In this document: positions 1-8,608 of the stretch, one piece after another | Layout: each line of letters opens with the position of its first letter | Position numbering within the stretch: the stretch's first letter is position 1 | Source of the DNA: Legionella sp. km772 | Lineage (GTDB): Bacteria; Pseudomonadota; Gammaproteobacteria; Legionellales; Legionellaceae | Length of the DNA: 46,351 bases | Reading direction: 5' to 3' | NCBI RefSeq assembly: GCF_003989735.1 | Contig: NZ_RZGQ01000006.1 | Location: 1-46,351 of the forward strand | Notes under the pieces: model-generated | What the model was told of the DNA's origin: nothing | What the model saw: only the letters and a program-made list of their open reading frames with translations | Database searches by the model: none | Made by a program: the position numbers and the translations under genes

Positions 1-86
1 GGCATCATCATACTATCAAAGTTCCTATCGCGGGAGAGGGGGTAGATCGAAGTGAAATTAAAAAATCTGTGACCAATTCAAAATAA
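1..86 (+). CDS. 3' end of an unidentified gene (partial)
   Basis: The frame starting at base 3 is open from the window edge and ends in TAA at 84-86. It encodes 27 residues beginning HHHTIKVPIAGEG and ending KKSVTNSK. The composition is ordinary for a protein C-terminus, and the other two plus frames close earlier. The stretch is too short to identify a family. It could also be chance open sequence. Confidence 0.4.
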   Translation, partial: HHHTIKVPIAGEGVDRSEIKKSVTNSK

Positions 87-129
87 AATCTTGTCTATAA
101 AAACTTCAGGGACGTTGCCTAGTGATAAA

Positions 130-516
130 TTAATAAAAACATTGAATTAAAATAAGCAGACAACAAATATAACCAATAAACCAAGTGAGGGAGCGTAAAC
201 TCGCTAAATCCATTAGATATAAAACGTGATAAGCCACTCGCGAAATGACATAAATGATGGCTAAAATTTGAATGACTAAACTGCTGTGCTGAGTAGCAAT
301 AGCGGCAAGAATAGCCGTAGCAAATACACTAAGGGCTTCAAAACTATTTTGATGGGCTGCTAAGGCTCGCGCCCCAAAACCGGTTAATTTAGCTTGCTGT
401 TCCCGGGGTTGATTATTGTCATAACCCCCTAGTTTATTCATTGCATAGCCCAAAGGTAATTTGGCTAAGTAAGGCAAAATAAGCATAATCAATAAGCAGG
501 CCAATAAGGTCGTCAT
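130..516 (-). CDS. MAPEG family membrane protein
   Basis: This is a 128-residue integral membrane protein with about four hydrophobic helices. The segment after the first helix (GYDNNQPREQQ, then RALAAHQNSFEAL, residues ~33-62) is characteristic of bacterial MAPEG proteins, the family that includes microsomal glutathione transferases and eicosanoid-metabolising enzymes. The length is typical of that family. The start has an AAGGTG-type ribosome-binding site about 7 bases upstream. Bacterial members of this subgroup mostly have no known substrate, so enzymatic activity is not assumed. It points away from the nfrA-like gene and looks monocistronic. Confidence 0.8.
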   Translation of the reverse strand: MTTLLACLLIMLILPYLAKLPLGYAMNKLGGYDNNQPREQQAKLTGFGARALAAHQNSFEALSVFATAILAAIATQHSSLVIQILAIIYVISRVAYHVLYLMDLASLRSLTWFIGYICCLLILIQCFY

Positions 517-745
517 TAAGCATCACCTTGATTAATAAAAAAATTATCTTACCGAGAAATGGCCTTTATTTCAAACGTAGACTCAAGTTATTTGCTTGGT
601 GTTAACCTTATATTCTATTAATCTTAGGTACTTCCTACTAAGTTCTTGCAAAAACAGAAATTAATTAGTAAGTTAATCCTAATTAACTATTCATTTCTAC
701 TTCTTGAACAACAAATAAGTAAAATAAGGATATGAACATACTTAT

Positions 746-2788
746 ATGTTTAAGCCTCGTAAATCCATAATTATTCTTAGTGTGGTATCAATAATTGTTA
801 TTGTTCTTTTTTTACACGCTCGTGAAGCCGCTCATCGCCTTCATCGAGATCCAGAAGTGTTAATGAATCGCTATTATTTACTACGCCAATCAAATCCAGA
901 AGCAGCAAACAATGCCCTACTTATCCTCTTACAACAAGATAAAAATCATGTACAAGCCTTGGAAGAGCTGAGCCAGATTTATCTGCAACAGCATCACTTA
1001 GCGCAAGCTAAACCCCTATTAGCCCAATTACACCAGCTAAAACCAGAAGAGCAAGCTTATACCTTCGAATTAGCTTCTCTTTATTATGAGGAGGGCAACT
1101 GGGATAAAGCCCAACAGCTATTGGATGAATTAAAAAAAGGAACTAACTGGGATTATAAATTAAAGGCACAAACTCTATTAAGCCAAATGGACTCTTATCT
1201 TCCCTTTTATCAACATAAAGCACTAGTGAGCTCTATAAGCACAGAGGAGCAACCACAGGCCTCAGGACTCACCACTATCCTCCTTAATTACTTTTATACT
1301 ATTCAACACAATGAACCAGAAAAAGCAGCTCAATTATTAAGCCTATTAGACACACTCACCGCCGACAATACCGCTATTCCCTTAGAAATGGGGTATTTAT
1401 CCCTACAAAGGAAGGAAAACAAGCAAGCTATAAGCCATTTTTTAAAGGCTTATGCCTTAAAACCTAATCCCGAGCTTGCCTTACAACTGGCTTATCTCTA
1501 TGCCAGCGACAAACAAGAATCCGAAGCCGCCCAATTTTTCCTACTTGCCATGACCGCGCAAGATCTAAAAATAAAGAGAGCTGCAGCAAAAGGCTATGCT
1601 GTAGTAAACTCGAGCCAGCCCTCCCCATCTAAGCTAGCATTAACACAAATACCTAAAACTCATGATAGTTTACTACTAGACCAATTCTACCTGCTTAAAA
1701 AACACAATAAACAAGCGGCCTGGGAATTAATCCAACAAATTATTACTCAATACCCCAATAATCTGACCGCCTTGAAAGAAGCTGGCTTTTTAGCAATTGA
1801 TCTAAAACAGCGAAATGATGCTATCCGCTATTTTAGTAGAGCCTATGAACTTTGTTACCAACCTGATTTAGCGATGCAATTAGGCTATCTTTATGATGAG
1901 CCTAATGGAATGAAAACCATTAGTACTGACAAATATTGGGCTTATCATTATTTTAATTTAGCGACCCGGGCTGCTGACAAACAATTAGCCTTACGGGCGC
2001 AAAACGCGATGACTAATCTCTCAGGCTTACAAACCAAAGTCCTCCCCCCTCCCTACTTCAGTGAAGTATTTTTCGACCCCTTCTCACAAAGTCGTTTTGG
2101 GATAACGGTTCGACCCTTGGTAGGCCGTTTAGGGATTGAGCATGATAATCGCTGGCAATCCAAAACTTATTTTGTCTTTCGTCGAACTCAAGATAATAAA
2201 TCCGAAAATGCAGGCCAAGTTCCGCAAATTTATGAGGATAATGTGCAAATCTTGGGAGTTGGTGAGCAAATAACACCCTTTGCGGCGATACCTCTCGTAG
2301 GTTTTTTTGAAGCAGGCAGAGCTTATGATCTAGTCTATAGAGATAGGAATAGATGGCGCAATGATGTCAGGGCTGGTCTTATGTATTACAATGAATTTGG
2401 AGCAAAACCCGCCTATTTCGAGCACATTACAGCCAATGCGAAGTATTACAGCACCGTATATGGTGATGTGACTTATTTTTCCCGTTATAAAAATAATATT
2501 ATTGCAACGGTAAAGACACACCAGGGATTGCGCTTGTGGCAATACCATAGCACCATGCTCAATGTTTATCTTTCAGGACGCGTAATAGAAGACACAAACC
2601 GTGACTTTTTTAACAATATTGCGGAAGTGGGACCCGGAATTGGCTTTATACCCTCTAATCGCTATAAAATAGAACTGCGGTATGAACACATCAATGGCAT
2701 GTATTTACCGGTAGGAAATAGTACTAATCCTTATGGAAAATACTATATTAATAACTTAGTTCAATTATTCTTTTATACAAAACTCTAA
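746..2788 (+). CDS. nfrA: NfrA-like TPR/outer-membrane protein of an exopolysaccharide export system
   Basis: This 680-residue protein has an N-terminal hydrophobic segment (~7-24), a long TPR-like helical region (~40-430, with repeated A/L-rich pairs such as NPEAANNALLILL), and a C-terminal part (~450-680) rich in alternating aromatic and polar strands that ends in FFYTKL, as outer-membrane beta-barrels do. The architecture matches bacteriophage N4 adsorption protein A (NfrA), the outer-membrane partner of NfrB; it also resembles BcsC/PgaA-type exporters. Its stop overlaps the start of the nfrB-like gene by one base (TAATG), so the two are translationally coupled. The ATG at 746 has a poor ribosome-binding site: AAGGA at 726-730 is 15 bases away, and an out-of-frame ATG at 732 opens a 12-codon reading frame overlapping the start. 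Confidence 0.8.
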   Translation: MFKPRKSIIILSVVSIIVIVLFLHAREAAHRLHRDPEVLMNRYYLLRQSNPEAANNALLILLQQDKNHVQALEELSQIYLQQHHLAQAKPLLAQLHQLKPEEQAYTFELASLYYEEGNWDKAQQLLDELKKGTNWDYKLKAQTLLSQMDSYLPFYQHKALVSSISTEEQPQASGLTTILLNYFYTIQHNEPEKAAQLLSLLDTLTADNTAIPLEMGYLSLQRKENKQAISHFLKAYALKPNPELALQLAYLYASDKQESEAAQFFLLAMTAQDLKIKRAAAKGYAVVNSSQPSPSKLALTQIPKTHDSLLLDQFYLLKKHNKQAAWELIQQIITQYPNNLTALKEAGFLAIDLKQRNDAIRYFSRAYELCYQPDLAMQLGYLYDEPNGMKTISTDKYWAYHYFNLATRAADKQLALRAQNAMTNLSGLQTKVLPPPYFSEVFFDPFSQSRFGITVRPLVGRLGIEHDNRWQSKTYFVFRRTQDNKSENAGQVPQIYEDNVQILGVGEQITPFAAIPLVGFFEAGRAYDLVYRDRNRWRNDVRAGLMYYNEFGAKPAYFEHITANAKYYSTVYGDVTYFSRYKNNIIATVKTHQGLRLWQYHSTMLNVYLSGRVIEDTNRDFFNNIAEVGPGIGFIPSNRYKIELRYEHINGMYLPVGNSTNPYGKYYINNLVQLFFYTKL

Positions 2789-4674
2789 TGGCTAATGAAC
2801 TCGTACTCAGTCTTTTTTTCCTCTTTTGGTATTTTCTTACCATTTTGGCCGTATTGTTTATTATATCCGGCTTAGATGACTTATTTTTTGATGTTTATTA
2901 TTGGACCCGGTACTTAATTCGCCTGTGGCGAACTCGTAAGTTTGAGCCTTTAAGTTATGAGCAGTTAGCCAAGAAAGAAGAACAGATGATTGCTATTCTC
3001 GTCCCCTGTTGGCATGAAGCGGGGGTTATTGGAACCATGCTAAGGCATAACTGCTATTCCATTGATTACACTAATTATTATATTTTTGTCGGGGTCTATC
3101 CTAATGATCCTGCTACCGTTAATGAGGTGCAGGAAGTTGCCAAAACCATTAAAAACGTCCAATGCGTCATCGGAAAAACTCCAGGCCCCACCAACAAAGC
3201 CGCCAATTTGAACGGTGTTTATGACTATGTGCGCGAGTTTGAAAAAACCTTAGACCAGCCCTTTAATATTTTTGTGTTCCAAGACTCCGAAGATATTATT
3301 CACCCTTTGTCACTCAAATTATATAACTACCTGATTCCTCGTAAAGAGATGATTCAAATTCCGGTTTTTCCACTTCAAGTTCCTTATAAAAATTTTACCC
3401 ATTGGCTTTATGCAGATGAGTTTTCCGAAAACCACACTAAAGACATTATTGTGCGTGAATCGATTCAGGGGCATGTACCCTCGGCAGGAGTAGGAACTGC
3501 CTTCTCTCGCCACGCCTTACATGTACTTGAGGATCCGGAAACCAAAGCCCCTTTTGCGACTAATTCATTAACAGAAGATTACCGGACCTCTTTGGCAATT
3601 CGCGTGCATAAGCTCAAACAAATCTTCGTTTCTCAATACATCACTAAGATGAAATGGCAAAGACGTAGCTTTTTCCGCAAAGGTTATGTACAAAAGCCTA
3701 CCCGAGAATACATCGCCACCCGCGCCTTATTTCCGATGGAATATAAAAAAGCAGTCCGCCAAAAAGCGCGTTGGATCATAGGAATTGTATTTCAAGAATG
3801 GCAGCACACCCAATGGCCGAAAGAGTGGCGGATTAAATTTACCCTCGCCCATGATCGCAAAGCATTTTTAACTCATTTTATTAATGGTTTTGGTTATTTT
3901 GTCTTCCTATTTTGGCTTTTATACTCTCTTTTAACTTTTAGCTCCCCCCAATACCCCTCTTTACAGGAAGAATTAAATAATAACCCCTGGGTTTGGTGGC
4001 TTATCGTTGCGGTGACCATTATTATGCTTGAACGCATGCTCCAACGCATGATTGCAGTAAAACGAGTTTACCATAGCTGGATCCCGGCCCTACTTTCAAT
4101 TCCACGGGCTTTTTATGGTAATGTGCTTAATCTCCACGCCTTAATTCGTGCTTATAAAGTATATTATGAAACCCCAAAAACACCGCAAAATAGTACTCAA
4201 CCCACGCAACCAGCCTGGGATAAAACGGATCATCATTTTCCAGGCAGTCATATCCTAACCCCCTATAAAGTTAAAATTGGTGATCTGTTGCTTAAAAATA
4301 ATGTCATCACTAAACAGGAATTAGAGCAAGCTATTTTAGAACAACAAAAAACAGGAGAACGTTTAGGTGAGGTTTTAGAGCGCTTAAAGCTCCTCACCCC
4401 ACAAAAACTGGTGCAATTACTCTCTGAGCAATATAATTTACCCCTCTTCCCCCAAAGCCAACTAAAGGATATTACCCTGCCTGAGCATACCTTAAGCAAA
4501 AGAACCTTGCGCTGGTTAACCGAACATCACGTACATCTTATTAATTTTGAGCCTCAATCTAAGCGTCTTGTTTTAGGTTTAAATGATCCTACTAATGAAT
4601 TACTTATTGAAAAAATCATTAACCGCACCCTGCCTCTTAAAACTGAATTCGTTTTATTAGATCCAAGTGCATAA
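2788..4674 (+). CDS. nfrB: NfrB-like inner-membrane glycosyltransferase with C-terminal MshEN domain
   Basis: This 628-residue protein starts with membrane helices (~5-28), followed by a family 2 glycosyltransferase domain. The expected motifs are present: DSED (166-169), TED (262-264, catalytic base region) and QKARW (325-329, the QxxRW motif of processive synthases). Two or more transmembrane helices follow (~365-425). The C-terminus holds an MshEN domain, with two 24-residue motifs starting KIGDLL (residue 496) and RLGEVL, separated by five residues. This is the arrangement of the c-di-GMP-binding module of MshE/GspE and NfrB. It probably polymerises a nucleotide-activated sugar and passes the chain to the NfrA-like protein. 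The glycine at position 10 of each 24-residue motif is replaced (N and K), so c-di-GMP affinity is uncertain. Confidence 0.85.
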   Translation: MANELVLSLFFLFWYFLTILAVLFIISGLDDLFFDVYYWTRYLIRLWRTRKFEPLSYEQLAKKEEQMIAILVPCWHEAGVIGTMLRHNCYSIDYTNYYIFVGVYPNDPATVNEVQEVAKTIKNVQCVIGKTPGPTNKAANLNGVYDYVREFEKTLDQPFNIFVFQDSEDIIHPLSLKLYNYLIPRKEMIQIPVFPLQVPYKNFTHWLYADEFSENHTKDIIVRESIQGHVPSAGVGTAFSRHALHVLEDPETKAPFATNSLTEDYRTSLAIRVHKLKQIFVSQYITKMKWQRRSFFRKGYVQKPTREYIATRALFPMEYKKAVRQKARWIIGIVFQEWQHTQWPKEWRIKFTLAHDRKAFLTHFINGFGYFVFLFWLLYSLLTFSSPQYPSLQEELNNNPWVWWLIVAVTIIMLERMLQRMIAVKRVYHSWIPALLSIPRAFYGNVLNLHALIRAYKVYYETPKTPQNSTQPTQPAWDKTDHHFPGSHILTPYKVKIGDLLLKNNVITKQELEQAILEQQKTGERLGEVLERLKLLTPQKLVQLLSEQYNLPLFPQSQLKDITLPEHTLSKRTLRWLTEHHVHLINFEPQSKRLVLGLNDPTNELLIEKIINRTLPLKTEFVLLDPSA

Positions 4675-4688
4675 GACTGAGCAGAGCC

Positions 4689-5831
4689 TTACTTAAGCTC
4701 AATCCCTTGAGAGGCCGACCGGATCATATCTAGCATAGACTCCCCCAACCAGGGTTCAACTACCGCTTTAGGAACCATAAACTCAATGATCGTCTCGCCG
4801 AGCTTTTGATTTAAATCGACAAAAGAGCGCATTTCTTTTTCATATTGAGGAAAAGCGCTAGCATAGTCACCCTTAGCCTGCGCTAATTCTTTGGCAAGTA
4901 CATAAGCTGCTACTAAGGCTAGGCTTGTACCTTGACCTGAAGCCAGGCAAGGGCTAAAGGCGGCATCCCCAATAAGTATGGTTCGTTCTTTATACCACTG
5001 GGGCATACGAATTTGTTTGACTTCGTCAAAGTAGAACTCAGAAGACTGCTGCATAGATTTTACAAGGTGCGGCACTTCCCACGCCGCATCAGCATAAATT
5101 CGGGATACAATCGCTTTTTGCTGTTCGAGATCTCGATGCTTAAAAGTCAGATTGGGGGCACGAAAAACAAACAAGGCTTTAGCAGCGGCTCCCGGGGTAC
5201 AATAAAGATTTAATAATTTATCAATTTGGGAGTAGAAAAATTCGTGTCGGTTCAAATTTAAATCAGTTTCTATAGAGCAAATGGCCGCATAATAGTCACC
5301 CAAGTTATGTGAAAATTGTGCTTCATTACCAAAAACTAAATGACGCACATTGGAATGAATACCATCTGCGCCAACTAAAAGATCAAAATCTTGTTCTGGG
5401 CCATTATTAAACTCAACCTTCATCCCTTGCGCATGTTGCTCAAGCGCTTTAATTGATGTGCTAAACAAATACTGACACTGCTTGTTCGTAGCATGATAAA
5501 GAATACGGCTCAGCTCCCCTCTTAATAATTCTATATCATCCCCCACATGCATTCCCATTAACTCAGCAGGGATTTGATCAATGAGTTCACCTTGTTCATT
5601 TAGGACTGAGCCACTAAGCTGTACCACTTTAAACCGACAAGCTTCTTGGTAAAGGGCCATTTTTTTCATTACCTCAACTGCTTTGCCGCGGATATCAATT
5701 TTATAGCCACCCAGCCTTAAGCTATCGGCTTGCTCAACAATAGTTACTTCAAAACCATAATGATTTAGCCAGTACGCTAATGCGGGGCCTGCAATACTCG
5801 CCCCCGAAATTAAAACTCGTTTATTGTTCAT
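4689..5831 (-). CDS. FAD-dependent monooxygenase (PHBH fold)
   Basis: A 380-residue flavoprotein with the three fingerprints of the para-hydroxybenzoate hydroxylase fold: an N-terminal dinucleotide-binding loop GASIAGPALAYWL (10-22), the DG motif in LLVGADGIHSNVR (~150-163), and the GD motif ILIGDAAFSPCLASGQG (~285-301). The family hydroxylates aromatic or polyketide-like substrates with NAD(P)H and O2 and includes TetX- and UbiH-like enzymes; nothing here fixes the substrate. It ends 14 bases from the convergent nfrB-like gene and lies just downstream of wecB on the same strand (45-base gap), so it may be cotranscribed with wecB. Its link to glycan synthesis is unclear and may be incidental. 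Confidence 0.85.
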   Translation of the reverse strand: MNNKRVLISGASIAGPALAYWLNHYGFEVTIVEQADSLRLGGYKIDIRGKAVEVMKKMALYQEACRFKVVQLSGSVLNEQGELIDQIPAELMGMHVGDDIELLRGELSRILYHATNKQCQYLFSTSIKALEQHAQGMKVEFNNGPEQDFDLLVGADGIHSNVRHLVFGNEAQFSHNLGDYYAAICSIETDLNLNRHEFFYSQIDKLLNLYCTPGAAAKALFVFRAPNLTFKHRDLEQQKAIVSRIYADAAWEVPHLVKSMQQSSEFYFDEVKQIRMPQWYKERTILIGDAAFSPCLASGQGTSLALVAAYVLAKELAQAKGDYASAFPQYEKEMRSFVDLNQKLGETIIEFMVPKAVVEPWLGESMLDMIRSASQGIELK

Positions 5832-5876
5832 AGTATTTGTTCAATATCCTGTGTAGTAAGGAAGATGTTGTCTTCT

Positions 5877-7010
5877 TTATAAAAAAGAACCTAGCTTTGC
5901 GAAGAGATCGCGCGCCAAACATTCTACGATCCGCTGTGAGGCTAAACCATCGCCATAAGGAGAGACTCCTTTAGCCATTTGTTCATATGCTCTTTTATCG
6001 GTAAGTAAATGATATACTGTTTTTATAATCTGTTCAGAGTCTGTCCCCACGAGTACCCCTACCCCTGCGGTGACAATCTCAGGACGCTCGGTAGTATTTC
6101 TTAAAACCACCACCGGTTTCCCTAAAGCAGGCGCTTCTTCTTGAATACCACCTGAATCGGTCAGAATGAGTAAAGAACGGTTCATTAAATGGGTAAATTC
6201 ATCATAGCGCAGAGGGTACAATAAATGGATGCGCGGCCGTTTATTTAATAAAAATAAGATATCCTTTTGTACATTAGGGTTTGGATGCACAGGAAATACA
6301 AAATTAATATGCTCTAATTTTTCCGATAATTCGATGATCGCATGGCAAATATTGCGCATGTTTTTACCGAAATTTTCCCTTCGGTGGGCCGTCACAATTA
6401 CAATGTTATCTAATTCTAATAAAACACCAGGATCGGGAGTATTTTTTAATACCCACTGGAGGGCATCTATCACCGAATTTCCGGTAATGAGGATTTTAGA
6501 TGCTGGAATATTTTCCCGCATCAAATTTTCTTTTTCTATTTTAGTAGGGGCAAAATGCCATTCAGATAAAGGAGCCGTTAAAACTCGGTTCACCTCTTCG
6601 GGAAAAGGCTCCTTAATATTATAGGTCCGCAAGCCTGCTTCAATATGCCCAAAGGGGATACGGTTATAAAAGGAAATCAAAGAAGCTACAAAGACTGTCG
6701 TGGTGTCCCCAATTGCTAATAAAGCATCAAATGGGTACTGTTGTACCAGAGCCTCTAATTTAATACATAAATTTCCGGTTAGACTACCCAAGGTTTGATT
6801 CTCGGTCATACTATTAAGATCAACATCCGGGCTTATGTTAAAAAGAGTTAACATGCCATCCAGCAGACTACGATGTTGGGCTGTATTAATTACAATAACC
6901 TTAGCCCAGTGACATTGTTGGAGTTGAAAAATAATAGGGGCCATTTTTATGACTTCGGGTCGAGTACCGACCACACAACCAATGGTTAACCGTTTTTCTA
7001 CTGCACTCAT
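5877..7010 (-). CDS. wecB: UDP-N-acetylglucosamine 2-epimerase (non-hydrolysing)
   Basis: This 377-residue cytoplasmic enzyme interconverts UDP-GlcNAc and UDP-ManNAc. It has the family landmarks along its full length: GTRPEVIKMAP near the N-terminus, TAQHRSLLDGML, GDTTTVF, GHIEAGLRT, PFPEEVNR, TGNSVIDAL, TAHRRENFG, FPVHPNPNV, LTDSGGIQEEAP and TTERPE. The last two form the allosteric/active-site C-terminal half. The length equals E. coli WecB. No wecC (UDP-ManNAc dehydrogenase) is adjacent, which favours use of UDP-ManNAc itself. It lies next to the nfrAB-like genes, facing them. In E. coli the NfrAB glycan depends on WecB, so the neighbourhood suggests a dedicated precursor enzyme here. Confidence 0.93.
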   Translation of the reverse strand: MSAVEKRLTIGCVVGTRPEVIKMAPIIFQLQQCHWAKVIVINTAQHRSLLDGMLTLFNISPDVDLNSMTENQTLGSLTGNLCIKLEALVQQYPFDALLAIGDTTTVFVASLISFYNRIPFGHIEAGLRTYNIKEPFPEEVNRVLTAPLSEWHFAPTKIEKENLMRENIPASKILITGNSVIDALQWVLKNTPDPGVLLELDNIVIVTAHRRENFGKNMRNICHAIIELSEKLEHINFVFPVHPNPNVQKDILFLLNKRPRIHLLYPLRYDEFTHLMNRSLLILTDSGGIQEEAPALGKPVVVLRNTTERPEIVTAGVGVLVGTDSEQIIKTVYHLLTDKRAYEQMAKGVSPYGDGLASQRIVECLARDLFAKLGSFL

Positions 7011-7339
7011 CCTTAATCTCTATTCCTACTAACCACTAAACTCTATACATAGGATAGATGAAGTTTGATGAATATTAAATAAAGCAAGTGTTGATTTTTT
7101 GTTTTATTTTTTTTTCCAAACTTAAGGTCCACCCAGATGATGGAGTTTTAAAGGGGTACGCACCCCCAGCACATCACGCTTTGCAACCTAACTATTGCCT
7201 GATCTTAGCCTTAACTTCTGCTATTTTCCTGCTACTTAAGTCTATTTTCATCTTCAACCGATGCATCTCTTCTGCTATGATAAGGCTCAAACTGAGCAAG
7301 ATAGACGATTTTCTTGCTAGAAATTAAAAGGACTATGAA
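7011..7339. other. Intergenic region between wecB and the URC operon
   Basis: This 329-base divergent region should carry promoters for wecB (minus) and the URC operon (plus). Seen in it: a T-rich tract around 7100-7122; a small GC hairpin GGGGT-ACGC-ACCCC at 7153-7166; and a possible -10 TATGAT at 7276-7281 with a poor -35 (TTCAAC, 7253-7258). An open 79-codon frame at 7088-7327 has no ribosome-binding site and unconvincing composition, so it is not called a gene. No riboswitch-like structure was recognised. Confidence 0.5.
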
Positions 7340-8608
7340 ATGACACACGATGAGTCTAAGAAAAAATCTAAAAGTCATATTGTTTTAACCTCTCACCCAG
7401 CAGGCCATACCGCAGCGCATTATAAAATCAAATGGAATGCCGAACACCCTAAAGAGCGTGGTCCTGTAATTGCCTCACTAACTAATATTAGAAACCGGAA
7501 TGTGATTGGCACTCATTCGGGCTCATATTCGGTTTATCGAGCTCTTGCAGTGGCAGCCGGAGTACTCGATGCAGAACATGTTCCTGATTTAACCAATACT
7601 ACTCCCCCTGTTGATATTGGGCCGCATCCTCAATGGAGTGAACCAGGTAAAATTGTATCGATGGATCCCTGGGGACATTTAGTGGCTTCAGTTTATGCTG
7701 ATGAGATTCATGCGGGCTACGATATCCGCCCGACTATTGCGGTAACAAGAGCGCATATTAATATTCCAGAATTACATACAGCCATGCAAAAAGGCCGTCT
7801 AAAGCCTGATGGAAAAATTTTAAGTGAAAGCGGGGATGTAGTGGTAACGAAAGCAGCCATTGAGCCCGTATGGTATCTCCCGGGAATTGCTGAACGCTTT
7901 CAAATTTCTGAGTCGCGCTTAAGAAGAACGCTTTTTGAGCAAACCGCCGGAATGTTCCCTGAATTAGTTACTCGTAGTGATTTGGATGTTTTTTTACCGC
8001 CTATTGGGGGATTAACCGCATACTTCTTTGGTGATGTCACCAAGATTCATGACCCAAATGTGGAATTAACTTGTCGAATCCATGATGAATGTAATGGCTC
8101 TGATGTGTTCGGTTCGGATATTTGTACTTGTCGCCCTTATCTAACCCATGGCATTGAGCTTTGCATTGAATCAGCCCAACGTGGAGGTACAGGTTTAATT
8201 GTGTATAACCGGAAAGAAGGCCGTGCTTTAGGTGAAGTGACTAAATTCCTAGTATACAATGCCCGCAAACGTCAACAAGGCGGGGATACGGCTGCCAAAT
8301 ACTTCGAACGCACGGAGTGCGTAGCCGGAGTACAAGACATGCGTTTTCAAGAATTAATGTCTGATATTCTGCATTGGTTAGGTATTACTAAGATTCATCG
8401 CTTTGTTTCAATGTCTAACATGAAATACGATGCATTGATACGCTCGGGAATTGAGGTGGTGGAACGCATTAAAATCCCCGATGAGCTAATCCCCCCCGAT
8501 GCCAATGTCGAAATGGATGCAAAACGCGCTGCCGGCTATTATTCACCGGATCGCATCTTAGATATCAATGAGCTTGCTGCAGTCAAGGGGCGCGATCTCC
8601 ATGAATAA
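7340..8608 (+). CDS. URC1-type GTP cyclohydrolase II-like protein (uracil catabolism)
   Basis: This 422-residue protein has a ~200-residue N-terminal extension followed by a GTP cyclohydrolase II (RibA) domain. The zinc-binding pattern C-x10-C-x-C of RibA is intact (C251, C262, C264). The RibA signature following it is altered: the usual RQEGRGIGL is here RKEGRALGE, and the DTxxAN region reads GDTAAKYF. Extended, divergent RibA homologues next to DUF1688 and upp are the URC1 proteins of the URC uracil-degradation pathway, first described in the yeast Lachancea kluyveri and noted in bacteria. It is therefore more likely to act on a uracil-derived nucleotide than in riboflavin synthesis. AAAGGA at 7327-7332 precedes the ATG by 7 bases. 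The stop overlaps the next gene by 8 bases. Confidence 0.88.
   Translation: MTHDESKKKSKSHIVLTSHPAGHTAAHYKIKWNAEHPKERGPVIASLTNIRNRNVIGTHSGSYSVYRALAVAAGVLDAEHVPDLTNTTPPVDIGPHPQWSEPGKIVSMDPWGHLVASVYADEIHAGYDIRPTIAVTRAHINIPELHTAMQKGRLKPDGKILSESGDVVVTKAAIEPVWYLPGIAERFQISESRLRRTLFEQTAGMFPELVTRSDLDVFLPPIGGLTAYFFGDVTKIHDPNVELTCRIHDECNGSDVFGSDICTCRPYLTHGIELCIESAQRGGTGLIVYNRKEGRALGEVTKFLVYNARKRQQGGDTAAKYFERTECVAGVQDMRFQELMSDILHWLGITKIHRFVSMSNMKYDALIRSGIEVVERIKIPDELIPPDANVEMDAKRAAGYYSPDRILDINELAAVKGRDLHE

Noticed and set aside
7088-7327. 79-codon open frame upstream of the URC operon
   Set aside because: No ribosome-binding site at its start, a homopolymer-rich N-terminus and no family likeness; it spans a divergent promoter region.
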